A stretch of DNA of 64,000 bases from CBDCYS01 sp965226185 (GCA_965226185.1 CBDDCT010000007.1:1736001-1800000), one strand, 5' to 3'; counted from the stretch's first letter, positions 1 to 7,963 are shown. Notes: a model not told the origin generated them from the letters alone. Numbers and translations: made by a program.

Positions 1-23
1 GCGCCGTGAGAAATGCAGGCTAA
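1..23. repeat. End arm of a dispersed foldback repeat, cut by the window edge
   Basis: The first bases carry the motif GTGAGAAATGCAGGCTAA, closely related to the arms of the foldback element at 4018-4201. It is probably the right arm of another such element whose remainder lies left of the window. It sits immediately upstream of the first glycosyltransferase gene. This is based only on similarity seen by eye. Confidence 0.4.
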
Positions 24-71
24 AGCCGGTCCCCACGGGGGCTGCTGGCGGAGGGATGTTAAGATCCTAGC

Positions 72-1085
72 TTGCTAGCCCCCCGCGCGTCGGTCATCAT
101 TCCTACTATTTCAGCCGGCGAAAAGCTGGCTCGTTGTCTTCACTCCTTGCGGAAGCAGACTTTCCGGGAGTTTGAGACGATCGTCGTCGACAATAGCGGG
201 CGCGGGGCCGCGGCCGAGATTGCCGGCGCCTGCGGCGCAAAACTCATCGAGAACAACACCAACGTTGGCTTTGGCCGCGCCGTGAACCAGGGTATCGAGG
301 CCTCCGAGAGTGAGTTCGTCTGCACGCTCAATGACGACGCTTACCCCGCGCCTGGGTGGCTGGAGAGTTTGGTCGGCGCTTGCGAAAAGCAGGACCGTGC
401 AGGAATGTGCGCCTCGCAAATTCTTCTGAGGGATCAGCCGGGGCGGCTCGACTCCGCGGGACTTGACATCTATGGCGACGGGACCACGAAGCAGCGCGGG
501 CGTGGCCGGCCCGGACATCCACCCGGCGAACCGAGCGAGGCCTTGATTCCGAGTGGCTGCGCGGCTCTTTACCGGCGCTCGATGCTGGACCAAGTCGGCC
601 TCTTCGACGGCGACTACTTCCTCTATTGCGAGGACACGGATCTCGGCTTGAGGGGCCGCCTGGCGGGCTGGAATTGCCTCTATGTCCCGGGCGCCGCGGT
701 CGAGCACGACTATTCATCGTCGGCCGGACGGGCATCGGCCGAAAAAGCTTACCTTGTGGAACGCAATCGCCTCTGCACGGTCATCAAAGTATTCCCGGTT
801 TTCTTATGGCCGCTGGTCCCCTGGTATTCCGCCTGGCGATACGCCGCGCATCTGTCGGCGCTGATCCAGGGGCGGGGCTTAGCCTCGGAATTCGCCGCGG
901 GCGGGGAAAAGTGGTGGCGTCTTGTGATAATAGTATTGTCTGCTCACTGGAGCGTCCTGCTCCAAGGAGCCAAGCTGCTTCGCAAGCGCCGCGCGGTCCA
1001 GCGCACCGCTGTCCTGAACGGGTGGTCTTTCTGGCGGCTCCTGAGGCGGCACTACACTAGGGCGAGCGAGATTGCGGCGCAGTAG
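72..1085 (+). CDS. Glycosyltransferase family 2 (rhamnosyltransferase-like)
   Basis: A GT-A fold glycosyltransferase that should move a nucleotide-activated sugar onto a growing glycan on the cytoplasmic side of the membrane. The N-terminus has the GT2 signature (SVIIPT near residue 7, VVDNS near 38, a LNDDA metal-binding motif near 87). The CEDTDLGLR motif near residue 190 is typical of WbbL-like rhamnosyltransferases. A hydrophobic stretch near 240-260 may attach it to the membrane. The start is TTG at 72, the first start codon after an in-frame stop, with GGAGGG about 15 bases upstream. It is the first gene of a four-gene glycan operon. The sugar and acceptor cannot be read from sequence. 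Confidence 0.85.
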   Translation: MLAPRASVIIPTISAGEKLARCLHSLRKQTFREFETIVVDNSGRGAAAEIAGACGAKLIENNTNVGFGRAVNQGIEASESEFVCTLNDDAYPAPGWLESLVGACEKQDRAGMCASQILLRDQPGRLDSAGLDIYGDGTTKQRGRGRPGHPPGEPSEALIPSGCAALYRRSMLDQVGLFDGDYFLYCEDTDLGLRGRLAGWNCLYVPGAAVEHDYSSSAGRASAEKAYLVERNRLCTVIKVFPVFLWPLVPWYSAWRYAAHLSALIQGRGLASEFAAGGEKWWRLVIIVLSAHWSVLLQGAKLLRKRRAVQRTAVLNGWSFWRLLRRHYTRASEIAAQ

Positions 1086-1097
1086 GCGACCAAGACC

Positions 1098-1841
1098 GTG
1101 AGCCAAGACCTTGAGCCGAATCCGGCGGCGTGGGACGAGCAACGCCGTTTGCAAATTCTCAGCGATGAGCCCCCAGCGATGAGCAACGACACGTCATCTT
1201 TATTGGTAATCGTCCCGGCCTACAACGAAGAGGGCGCGATCAGTGGCGTGATCCGGTCCGTGCGAGAGGTGCTTCCCGGCGTGCGGATCATTGTGATTGA
1301 CGACGGTTCCTGGGACAATACGGCACGTGTCGCGGAGCGCGGGGGGGCTGACGTGTTCCGGCTGCCTCATCATCTCGGGCTGGGCGGAGCCGTGCCGACG
1401 GGCTACCGCTTTGCGTTCGAGCACGATTACCAGCGAGTAGTGCGGGTTGACGGCGACGGTCAGCACAATCCGGCGGACATCAGGAAACTATTGGAGGCGA
1501 TGGATCAGGGCGACTACGACATGGTCACCGGTTCCCGCTTTCTTGTGCCTAACGGTTACCCGACCCGGACGATGCGCCGCTTCGGCAGTCTCCTATTTTC
1601 GTGGATTCTGCGCCCAATTCTGGGAAAACGCATGACCGATCCAACATCCGGGTTTGTGGCCGTCAACCGCAAAGCCCTGGAGGTATTCAGCTTGAGCTTC
1701 CCGCTCGAATACCCGGAGATCGAGGCTCTGGTGGTGCTGAAGCGCAAGGAACTGCGATTCAGTGAAGTGCCTACCAACATGTTACCGAGGCGCAGCGGGC
1801 AATCGACGATCAACGGTTGGACGGCGGTCTATTATACCTGA
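1098..1841 (+). CDS. Glycosyltransferase family 2 (DPM1/polyprenyl-phosphate type), C-terminus cut by a mobile element
   Basis: The catalytic domain is complete: VIVPAYNEE, VIDDGSWDNT, the VDGDGQHNP metal-binding segment and the VTGSRF loop are all present. Family members usually transfer a sugar from a nucleotide to a polyprenyl phosphate or a glycan. The frame opens with GTG at 1098, but ATG at 1179 fits the usual family start better. The last codons run into the 530 bp element that begins at 1837, so the protein ends at a TGA inside the element. Removing the element and one 5 bp duplication rejoins the frame to 25 further codons ending at 2448, giving 271 residues from the GTG. Those lost residues (YYMVRVLLGVFVNVIKYES) look like the normal hydrophobic tail. 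Catalysis may survive; membrane docking may not. Confidence 0.8.
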   Translation: MSQDLEPNPAAWDEQRRLQILSDEPPAMSNDTSSLLVIVPAYNEEGAISGVIRSVREVLPGVRIIVIDDGSWDNTARVAERGGADVFRLPHHLGLGGAVPTGYRFAFEHDYQRVVRVDGDGQHNPADIRKLLEAMDQGDYDMVTGSRFLVPNGYPTRTMRRFGSLLFSWILRPILGKRMTDPTSGFVAVNRKALEVFSLSFPLEYPEIEALVVLKRKELRFSEVPTNMLPRRSGQSTINGWTAVYYT

Positions 1842-1974
1842 ATTATGCACTGCGGCGTGGACCTGAGGAGGGCTGAGCCGCAAGGGACCATTGGGAACCC
1901 CCGAAAACATGGGGTAAAAAGGTAGGCTGGCAAAGATCCCAGCTTCGCCAGCCAACCCCAAGGAGGTCACCCAC

Positions 1975-2145
1975 ATGGTTACCAGACGAAAACAGCATAG
2001 CTCCCAAAGGCCCGTCCAACAAGGCCCAGCCGTGACGGCCTCGCGACCCAATAAAATCGGGGCTTCGACGCCTTACCACTTCCGCGGCAAGAAGCCGACT
2101 CCCTACGGCGGCTTTCTGCCGGTGGTCGGGAGGGCGCTGATCTGA
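1975..2145 (+). CDS. Residual transposase N-terminus in element copy 1
   Basis: A 56-codon frame opening with ATG, 8 bases after a strong AAGGAGG ribosome binding site. The protein is basic (starts MVTRRKQHSSQRP) and ends around TPYGGFLPVVGRALI. The TPYGG segment resembles the N-terminal part of IS1380-type transposases as I remember them, so this is probably what is left of a transposase after an internal deletion. A stem (GGCTGGC with GCCAGCC, 1925-1953) lies just upstream and could hinder translation. No catalytic residues remain, so it cannot be an active enzyme; whether the peptide is made is unknown. Confidence 0.5.
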   Translation: MVTRRKQHSSQRPVQQGPAVTASRPNKIGASTPYHFRGKKPTPYGGFLPVVGRALI

Positions 2146-2163
2146 GAGCCTGGCTATGCGCTA

Positions 2164-2181
2164 TGCATAAAATTTTATGCA
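2164..2181. repeat. 18 bp perfect palindrome inside the element
   Basis: TGCATAAAATTTTATGCA reads the same on both strands. The outer part, TTATGCA, is the inner half of the element's terminal repeat, so the site looks like two element ends facing each other. The same palindrome is present in the other two copies. Confidence 0.85.
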
Positions 2182-2366
2182 CTAGCCGTAACGCACTGGA
2201 AACACGTCACTTCCGAGCGAGGTTTTGACGACGCGGAATCTGGGCGGGAAGGGAAACCGGGGACGGAGAAGCCAAAAGACCAGTTGCCGAGCTACCACCT
2301 CACGACGACCGCCAACCCGCTACGAACGCAGCCACACTCGCAAAGTGAATCTGTGCATAATTCAGG

Positions 2367-2448
2367 TTATATGGTTCGCGTTTTGCTCGGTGTCTTTGTG
2401 AACGTCATCAAATACGAAAGCCGCTACCATACGGGGACGCGGGGCTAG
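2367..2448 (+). pseudogene. Severed 3' end of the GT2 gene
   Basis: After the second TTATA, the reading frame MVRVLLGVFVNVIKYESRYHTGTRG ends at TAG 2446-2448, three bases before the next start codon. It continues the frame of the gene at 1098 once the element and one duplication are removed. It has no start signal of its own, so it is the detached tail of the glycosyltransferase. Confidence 0.8.
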
Positions 2449-2451
2449 CGC

Positions 2452-2877
2452 ATGGAGCAAATCCGCATCGTCACGATCGTCTTCTGCCTGTTGCTGCTGC
2501 TTCAGATCGTGCGGTCGGTACGGCGGGAGCACATCCGGGTAGAGCACTCGATGGCGTGGTTCGGCGTGGCGGTGTTGCTGCTGGGTCTGTGCCTGTCTAA
2601 AACAGCTCTGGACTGGCTTTCCTCGATGCTGGGAATCTATGATTCCCCACTCGTATTGCTCGTTGTCGCCGGGGTGCTGTTCCTGTTTATCTTTTTCCGG
2701 TCTTCGATCCAAGTGTCCGGTTTGAAGGACCATAGTATCGTTTTGGCTCAAAAGATAGGCTTACTGGAGTGGGAACTGAAGCGTCAGGGAGTTGAGATCG
2801 CTCAAATGCGAGAGCAGCAGGCGCGGAAAGAGCGTCCAGATTCATCGGGAGCGGAGAAACGTGCGCATTCTCTATGA
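2452..2877 (+). CDS. DUF2304 family membrane protein
   Basis: A 141-residue protein with three hydrophobic segments (about residues 4-20, 34-50 and 66-83) followed by a charged, probably coiled-coil tail (about 95-135). This architecture and the position right after a DPM1-like glycosyltransferase are typical of DUF2304, a small inner-membrane family in polysaccharide and lipid-glycan loci. The biochemical role is not known; partnership with the preceding GT2 is inferred from neighbourhood. Originally its start lay 3 bases after the GT2 stop, so the two were co-translated. The inserted element now separates them and may reduce expression of this gene and the next. Confidence 0.75.
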   Translation: MEQIRIVTIVFCLLLLLQIVRSVRREHIRVEHSMAWFGVAVLLLGLCLSKTALDWLSSMLGIYDSPLVLLVVAGVLFLFIFFRSSIQVSGLKDHSIVLAQKIGLLEWELKRQGVEIAQMREQQARKERPDSSGAEKRAHSL

Positions 2878-3979
2878 CGGCACTCCCTTATTGATGCGCA
2901 GCGCGGGGGTCAAGAACTACCACCACTCGTTGCTGAAAAGTCTTATCCCCAACATTACCCCTCACCGGCTTAGTTTGTTTCCCTTCCTGCGGACGCTGGC
3001 GCCCAACAGAAACGATGCATCCAACTACTTGCGGCTGGCAACCTCGTGGCGGCTTGGAGCCGTGCTGGGCTCCAACTATCTCGGCTTTCCCCTAGCTGAG
3101 TTCGCCTCCAAGGGGGCGGATCTGTTTCACGCCACCCAGCATATTTGGAAACTGCCACGAGGCAAGTGCGTCACCTCGATGGTTCATGATGCCACTCCGT
3201 TCACCATGCCGGAATGCCACACGAAATCGAACATCCGGTACTTTCAGAAATTTGTCGGCGACACGCTCCACCGTCTGCATCGTATCCTCGTCCCTTCCAA
3301 CGCGGTGAAAATGTACCTGGTCGAGGAATTGAGAGTTCCCGAGAGTAAGATCAGCATTGTGTACCACGGCGTGGAAGAGCGGTTTTTCGAGAGCAGCGCG
3401 TCCGCGCACCTTTTGGTCCGCCAAAAGTACAATTTACCGGACAAATATGTCCTTTTCGTCGGCACGCTTGAACCGCGCAAGAATATTGCGCGGCTCGTTG
3501 AGGCCTACTCTTCGATGCCGGAGGGACTGCGCCGGGAATATCCTCTCGTCCTGGCGGGCAGTTTAGGCTGGAAGTCGGGTGAGATCAAGCGCGCGCTTGC
3601 GAAAGCTCCGGAGGTTGTGGTTCTGGGACACGTGAAGCGCGCTCTGTTGCCGCAGATCTATCACGGGGCATCGCTCTTTGCGTTTCCTACCTTGTATGAA
3701 GGATTCGGATTACCTCTGCTAGAGGCGATGGCCGGCCGGTTGCCGATTGTTACCTCTAATATTGGGGCTGCTCCGGAGGTAGCTGGCGACAGTGCGATTC
3801 TCGTGGACCCTCTGAGCGTGGCCGAGATCGGCAACGCAATGGAGCGAATCCTGGGCAATGTGCAGATGTCGAGCGCTTTGGGCGGCGCCGGCCGCCAGCG
3901 GGCGCGAGCTTACACGTGGGAAAGGACGGCCGCTCAGACCAAAGCTTTCTTCGAGACGGCTTTGGGATCGCAACGGTAG
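2861..3979 (+). CDS. Glycosyltransferase family 4/1 (mannosyltransferase-like)
   Basis: A GT-B glycosyltransferase of 372 residues. The N-terminal half has an acceptor-binding Rossmann-like region (VRILYDGTPL, GADLFHATQHIW, SMVHDATPF). The C-terminal half has the donor-binding region: LFVGTLEPRKNI, then FAFPTLYEGFGLPLLEAMA, whose EGFGLPLLEA stretch holds the E(x7)E motif that grips the nucleotide. I place the start at GTG 2861, giving M/VRILYDG with GGAGCGGAG just upstream; it overlaps the DUF2304 gene by 17 bases, indicating translational coupling. A longer frame from TTG 2792 has no support. The sugar is unknown. Confidence 0.85.
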   Translation: MRILYDGTPLLMRSAGVKNYHHSLLKSLIPNITPHRLSLFPFLRTLAPNRNDASNYLRLATSWRLGAVLGSNYLGFPLAEFASKGADLFHATQHIWKLPRGKCVTSMVHDATPFTMPECHTKSNIRYFQKFVGDTLHRLHRILVPSNAVKMYLVEELRVPESKISIVYHGVEERFFESSASAHLLVRQKYNLPDKYVLFVGTLEPRKNIARLVEAYSSMPEGLRREYPLVLAGSLGWKSGEIKRALAKAPEVVVLGHVKRALLPQIYHGASLFAFPTLYEGFGLPLLEAMAGRLPIVTSNIGAAPEVAGDSAILVDPLSVAEIGNAMERILGNVQMSSALGGAGRQRARAYTWERTAAQTKAFFETALGSQR

Positions 3980-4017
3980 AATTACATCCGTTCGCGATGA
4001 ACAGGACTTGGGATCGA

Positions 4018-4201
4018 TTAGCCCGCTTTTCTCACCGCGTGACGAGGCGAAGTGCGTGAGAGGCCCGTCAGTACGAGGCGCGCGCCGCTTGACGAGCGGA
4101 GGCGTACTTGACAGTACGTCGAGCACGGCGAGCAAGCGCAACGAAGTAATGGCGGGCCTATCGCGTGCTTCGACCGTCAGGCGGTGAGAAATGCGGGTTA
4201 G
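4018..4201. repeat. 184 bp foldback (inverted-repeat) element
   Basis: The arms 4018-4044 and 4175-4201 are inverted complements at about 23 of 27 positions (core CCCGC-TTTCTCACCGC against GCGGTGAGAAATGCGGG). Complementarity continues imperfectly for some 20 more bases each side (GCGAAGTGCG with CGCGTGCTTCG, and GGCCCG with CGGGCC). There is no coding capacity. Related single arms occur at 1-23, 52765-52781 and 58712-58752. It lies between the glycosyltransferase operon and the convergent aldehyde dehydrogenase gene. It could be a small mobile element or a processed palindromic repeat. Confidence 0.65.
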
Positions 4202-4320
4202 GTTTGGTTTCGGCGGCGGCCCTGCTGGGCCGTTAGGCCGGGCGTCACCCCGGGGGAAGATGCTTTGCAGAAGTCTGAGAATTAATCCTGGCTCAGAGGG
4301 GCTTCTTTGCTCGCCACTCC

Positions 4321-5736
4321 CTACGGCAAGTGCAACACGACCATTTTCGTCTCTGTCATCTCCTGTACCGCATACTTCGGCCCTTCTTTGCCGAAGCCGC
4401 TGTCTTTGAGGCCACCGTAGGGCATCAGATCGGCACGCCACTGCGAACCCCAGTTGATGTGCAAGTTGCCGGAATCGACTTCGCGCGCGAAGCGCATGGC
4501 GTTGTCCAGGTTCTCGGTGAAGATGGCGGCCGAGAGACCGTAGTTGGTCTGGTTTGCCAGCTCGATCGCCTCGTCCACCGAACCCACCGGGGTCAGGCCC
4601 ACCGTGGGCCCGAAAACCTCGTCGCACGAGACCTTCATCTCGGGAGTGACGTCAGCCAGAATGCTGGGGGTCAGCAGCGCGCCTTCCCGCTCTCCTCCGC
4701 CGAGCAGGCGCGCTCCCTGCCCCGCTGCTTCTTGTATCCACTCGGCGACGCGCGCCGCATCGGACTCGCGGACCATCGGGCCGACCTTCGTCGCCTCATC
4801 CAGCGGGTCACCGGTCGTCAGGCTTTCGACTTTAGGTTTGAGGGCATCGATCAGGTCGCCGTAGACCGAGCTGTGGGGCAGAATCCGCTGGGCGCTGATG
4901 CACACCTGACCCGCGTTGGCGTAGCCGGTAACCGCGATGGCGCTCGCCGCCTTGTCGAGATCAGCATCAGAAAGAATGATGACCGGCGCGTTGCTGCCCA
5001 GCTCCATCGTAATTTTCTTGATGCCGGCGATACGGCAAATGTGCTCGCCGACGTCGCGGCTGCCGGTGAAAGTGATCTTGCGAACGCGCGGGTCGCTGCA
5101 AAGGATGTCGCCGATCTCCGCGCCCGAGCCGGTCAAGCATTGAATCGCCTGCGGCGGGAGTCCCGCGTCGAGAAGAAGCTGCGTGAACTTGAGCGCCACC
5201 AGCGGCGTGTCGGTCGCCGGCTTGAGAATGACGCTGTTGCCCCCCGCGATCGCCGGCCCAACCTTGTGGCAAACCAAGTTCAGCGGGAAATTGAAAGGCG
5301 TGATCGCCAGCACCACCCCGCAGGGCACCCGCAACGTGAATCCAAGCCGGTTGCCGGCGCCGGGCGCGCCGTCCAGCGGGACGACTTCAGAGCCCAGGCG
5401 CTTGGCTTCTTCGGCCGATCCGATGATCGTCTCAGCCGCCCTCGAGACCTCGAGTCTGGCCTCGCTGATCACCTTGCCCTCCTCGAGCGTGAGGGTGCGC
5501 GCCAAGTCCTCGAGACGCTCTTCCATCAGCTTGGCCGCCCGCATGAGAATGTGATAGCGGTCATAGCCGGGAATCTTGCGGATCACGCTCGCGCCTTCAC
5601 TGGCATAGGCGAGCGCTCGCTCGACGTCGTCCGCCGTCGCCCGCGGTACGGTATCGATTTCCTCGTTGTTGTAAGGGTTGTTGACGGGAATCTTGTCCGC
5701 CCCGTCGACCCAACTGCCGGCTATGAGCATTTGCAT
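4321..5736 (-). CDS. NAD(P)-dependent aldehyde dehydrogenase
   Basis: A 471-residue aldehyde dehydrogenase that should oxidise an aldehyde to the acid (or acyl product) with NAD(P). The catalytic cysteine is C279 in NAGQVCISAQR, and the general base is E245 in TMELGSN. The cofactor-binding region has ITPFNFPLNL (about 145-155), and the C-terminus has the oligomerisation segment PYGGLKDSGFGKEG. The set resembles the lactaldehyde/glyceraldehyde-3-phosphate (GapN-like) branch more than betaine-aldehyde enzymes, but the substrate is not certain. ATG at 5736 is preceded by GAGGAT at a good distance. The gene stands alone between two convergent or divergent neighbours. Confidence 0.88.
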   Translation of the reverse strand: MQMLIAGSWVDGADKIPVNNPYNNEEIDTVPRATADDVERALAYASEGASVIRKIPGYDRYHILMRAAKLMEERLEDLARTLTLEEGKVISEARLEVSRAAETIIGSAEEAKRLGSEVVPLDGAPGAGNRLGFTLRVPCGVVLAITPFNFPLNLVCHKVGPAIAGGNSVILKPATDTPLVALKFTQLLLDAGLPPQAIQCLTGSGAEIGDILCSDPRVRKITFTGSRDVGEHICRIAGIKKITMELGSNAPVIILSDADLDKAASAIAVTGYANAGQVCISAQRILPHSSVYGDLIDALKPKVESLTTGDPLDEATKVGPMVRESDAARVAEWIQEAAGQGARLLGGGEREGALLTPSILADVTPEMKVSCDEVFGPTVGLTPVGSVDEAIELANQTNYGLSAAIFTENLDNAMRFAREVDSGNLHINWGSQWRADLMPYGGLKDSGFGKEGPKYAVQEMTETKMVVLHLP

Positions 5737-6142
5737 GATTTATCCTCATCTGGACTGCGGGCGGACGGGCTGTCCGCATGAACAATTGTAGAGCATCGCA
5801 GCCGCGAAAGAGCTGAGTCAAGCCCGTCGCCGGCTCGGGTCTTGCGGGTCCCCGAGTTGACACCGTTTGGAACGCGTGCCACGGCCGGATTCACTTTCGC
5901 TATCAAGCGCGGAGACTATGCCTTTCGCGATGACTTCATTTTGAGGCGCCCCGGCGCGGCTGCCGTACGATCGAATTGGTGGGTTGTTGAACGCATGGAG
6001 CGCCGAAAGAGCCTATCGCTGTCTAAAAGTGCATCATTTTGTCTCGTGAAAGCGCCGATTGTCTCATGAAGGCGCCGCGCTAGCCCAACTGCATGGCCGC
6101 GGCCCCTGCACCGCTACGATGGAGTGAAGGAGACGCAACCGC
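5737..6142. other. Intergenic region between divergent genes
   Basis: About 400 bases separate the divergent aldehyde dehydrogenase and HugZ-like genes and should hold both promoters. I see no gene, RNA or strong promoter. The only structure is the 20 bp tandem repeat at 6039-6077. Confidence 0.5.
6039..6077. repeat. Two tandem 20 bp direct repeats upstream of the HugZ-like gene
   Basis: TTGTCTCGTGAAAGCGCCG is followed after one base by TTGTCTCATGAAGGCGCCG (17 of 19 identical). The pair ends about 65 bases before the start codon, so it could be a tandem regulator-binding site. Confidence 0.4.
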
Positions 6143-6940
6143 ATGACAACGCAATCTCGAGGGCAACACGCTTATGGCGCGGCGGGGAAACCGCCGGACA
6201 TTCCAGAAACTTCCTACGCCGAGCAAGCCCGGACGCTCATCTACCTTGGCCGCGTGGGCACGCTTTCCACGCAGTCACGCAAGCAACCCGAGTTTCCCTT
6301 CGGGTCGGTCATGCCTTATGGCGCCGACGGCCAGGGCCGCCCCGTTTTTCTGATCAGCACCATGGCCATGCATACGCAGAACCTGGAAGCCGACCCCCGG
6401 GCGGCGTTGCTGGTCATGCATGACCCAGGCGCCGAGGACGTTTTGGGCTCCGGAAGGGTCACCGTCATGGGCCGGACCGGGCGAGTTCCCAACGATGACC
6501 TGGCGGCGGTGCGAGAACTCTACCTGGACGCCTATCCTAACGCGAAATATTGGGTGGATTTCGAAGATTTCGCGTTCTACCGCATGGACGTGATTGACCT
6601 CTATTACGTCGGCGGGTTCGGCGTCATGGGCTGGGTGACGGCCGAGGACTACCGCGCCGCCCAACCCGATCCGCTAGCCGACGACGCCGGCGGCATCATC
6701 AGCCATATGAATGCGGATCATTCTGATTCAATGGTTTTGCTCGCGAAAGCTCATGCTGGACTTGAAGCGGTCGAGGCTCAAATGACGGCAGTCGACCGGC
6801 TGGGTTTCCAAGTCCGGCTGAAGACGGCCGAAGGGATGAAGGGGGCGCGAATTGCCTTTGACCAGGAGGTTCGGTCGGCTCTGGAGACGCGAGAGGTCCT
6901 CGTGCGGATGGTGAAACGAGCCCGGGACACAGGAGGTTGA
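6143..6940 (+). CDS. HugZ-like pyridoxamine 5'-phosphate oxidase-fold protein with DUF2470 tail
   Basis: A 265-residue protein in two parts. Residues about 25-165 form a split-barrel FMN/heme-binding domain (GRVGTLSTQS, VMPYGADGQGRPVFLIS, AALLVMHD). Residues about 180-260 form a DUF2470 domain (ISHMNADHSDSM). This combination is that of HugZ/HutZ heme-utilisation proteins and related chloroplast proteins. A role in heme handling is family knowledge and not proven here. The histidines in HMNADH are conserved in the tail domain. ATG 6143 has AAGGAG at a good distance. No heme-transport genes lie beside it, so the in vivo ligand is open. Confidence 0.8.
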   Translation: MTTQSRGQHAYGAAGKPPDIPETSYAEQARTLIYLGRVGTLSTQSRKQPEFPFGSVMPYGADGQGRPVFLISTMAMHTQNLEADPRAALLVMHDPGAEDVLGSGRVTVMGRTGRVPNDDLAAVRELYLDAYPNAKYWVDFEDFAFYRMDVIDLYYVGGFGVMGWVTAEDYRAAQPDPLADDAGGIISHMNADHSDSMVLLAKAHAGLEAVEAQMTAVDRLGFQVRLKTAEGMKGARIAFDQEVRSALETREVLVRMVKRARDTGG

Positions 6941-7200
6941 GACTCGCCCTTCAGAGATGGGATGAGAAGGCTGGCCGCTTCCGTCCGCAGGCCGACACAG
7001 AGAAAGCAGCACCGAAAAGCCAGGACCCCAACCAGCACAACGTCCGGGGATGGACGTATCAATCAAAGGGTGCGGATGGAAGCCCGGTCAAAGCAGGCTC
7101 CTCCAGCGGCGATCGGAATCGAGTCCGGCAACCAGGCTAAAGCCTCACCGAAACCCTCGCCGAACCCTTGCCCTTGACCGCGACCTACCTTCTGATGGAA

Positions 7201-7330
7201 GCCCGGAACGCCAGTGACGGGTCAAATCTTCGCGGCCATTAGCATTCCTCAGTTTGAGCAGCATGTCGCCGGTGTATTTTCTTGATGACCTTTTATCCCC
7301 GGCCGCTGACCCGTCACTTGCGTTCCGGGC
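7201..7330. repeat. 130 bp segment bounded by a 24 bp inverted repeat
   Basis: GCCCGGAACGCCAGTGACGG (7201-7220, running on to 7224) and its inverted complement at 7307-7330 match at 23 of 24 positions, with 82 bases between them. The right arm covers the stop codon and last codons of the YkgJ-family gene that ends at 7314. The spacer has no evident gene. This looks like another small dispersed or foldback element. The rest of 6941-7200 shows nothing I can name. Confidence 0.6.
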
Positions 7331-7841
7331 TCTGACGGACCCTCTTACGCTTCTGTTTCCGCCGCTCCAACTCCGCTTCAGCCCAGGTTTGAAACTTTTC
7401 GTCCGAGTCGAAATACTGGTCGTACTCCAGGTCGTCGGTGAAGTATTCACAGGGTTCATCGGCGGAAGCTCCATACTCGCGGCAAATCTCCGGACGAGTC
7501 TCGTAGATCCCGCACATGTTGTCGGGTTGCAGATGCTTGCAGACGGTGCGCACTTCGATATACCAGTCTCCGTCCTGGACCCACACCACGATGCCCTCGT
7601 GCATCAGATACCAGCGGATCGTGTCGAAGTCTTTCGCGTTGGCCGGGCGGTCAATCTCGAAGGCGAAATACTTGCAGCATCGGGCCGTGCACAGGTGGCA
7701 TGGCGGACCGTCGTCCGGGTTCGGCATGCGGGCACGGTTGGGGGCGGTTAACAGGGACAGGGCGACGAAATCGGGTGCGGTGGGGGGAGGGGCCTTGCCT
7801 CTCGGGGCGACCCTTGGCTTCACCGGTTTTACTCGTAACAT
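7314..7841 (-). CDS. YkgJ-family zinc/iron-chelating cysteine cluster protein
   Basis: A 175-residue protein with the CxxCxxxCC cluster (CHLCTARCCKYFAFEID, about residues 49-65), then CKHLQPDNMCGIYETRPEICREY. This is the conserved cysteine pattern of the YkgJ / UPF0153 family, thought to bind a metal ion or an Fe-S cluster. The function of the family is not established. The start ATG 7841 has a textbook AAGGAG five bases upstream; M39 is a less likely alternative. The basic C-terminus (RRKQKRKRVRQSPERK) is partly encoded by the inverted repeat at 7307-7330, so it may be an add-on to the original protein. Confidence 0.8.
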   Translation of the reverse strand: MLRVKPVKPRVAPRGKAPPPTAPDFVALSLLTAPNRARMPNPDDGPPCHLCTARCCKYFAFEIDRPANAKDFDTIRWYLMHEGIVVWVQDGDWYIEVRTVCKHLQPDNMCGIYETRPEICREYGASADEPCEYFTDDLEYDQYFDSDEKFQTWAEAELERRKQKRKRVRQSPERK

Positions 7842-7963
7842 CTGACTCCTTTACAACGGTCCACGCCGTTAGAGGAACGAAGAGTCTAGCACTTCCTCAA
7901 TGAATGCTGAAGGCGGCCCCGTGATCGGGCCGCCGCGACCTCTGCAGAGCCGAATCCGGTGCG

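Larger units (their letters stand above)
1837..2366 (+). mobile_element. 530 bp non-autonomous transposable element (MITE-like), copy 1
   Basis: The element begins CCTGAATTATGCAC and ends with its exact inverted complement GTGCATAATTCAGG. It is flanked by the direct duplication TTATA (1832-1836 and 2367-2371). It is the same length as the copies at 22013 and 45443 and differs from them at roughly ten positions by eye. Inside are a 56-codon open frame with a strong ribosome binding site (1975-2145) and an 18 bp palindrome (2164-2181). It has no complete transposase. Ends beginning CC, a 5 bp duplication and the residual protein suggest an IS1380-type parent, which is inference. The insertion splits the upstream glycosyltransferase gene. 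Confidence 0.92.

Noticed and set aside
4330..5781. A long open frame (483 codons) opposite the aldehyde dehydrogenase
   Set aside because: Its protein has no recognisable motifs and follows the antisense pattern of high-GC coding DNA. The dehydrogenase has intact catalytic residues.
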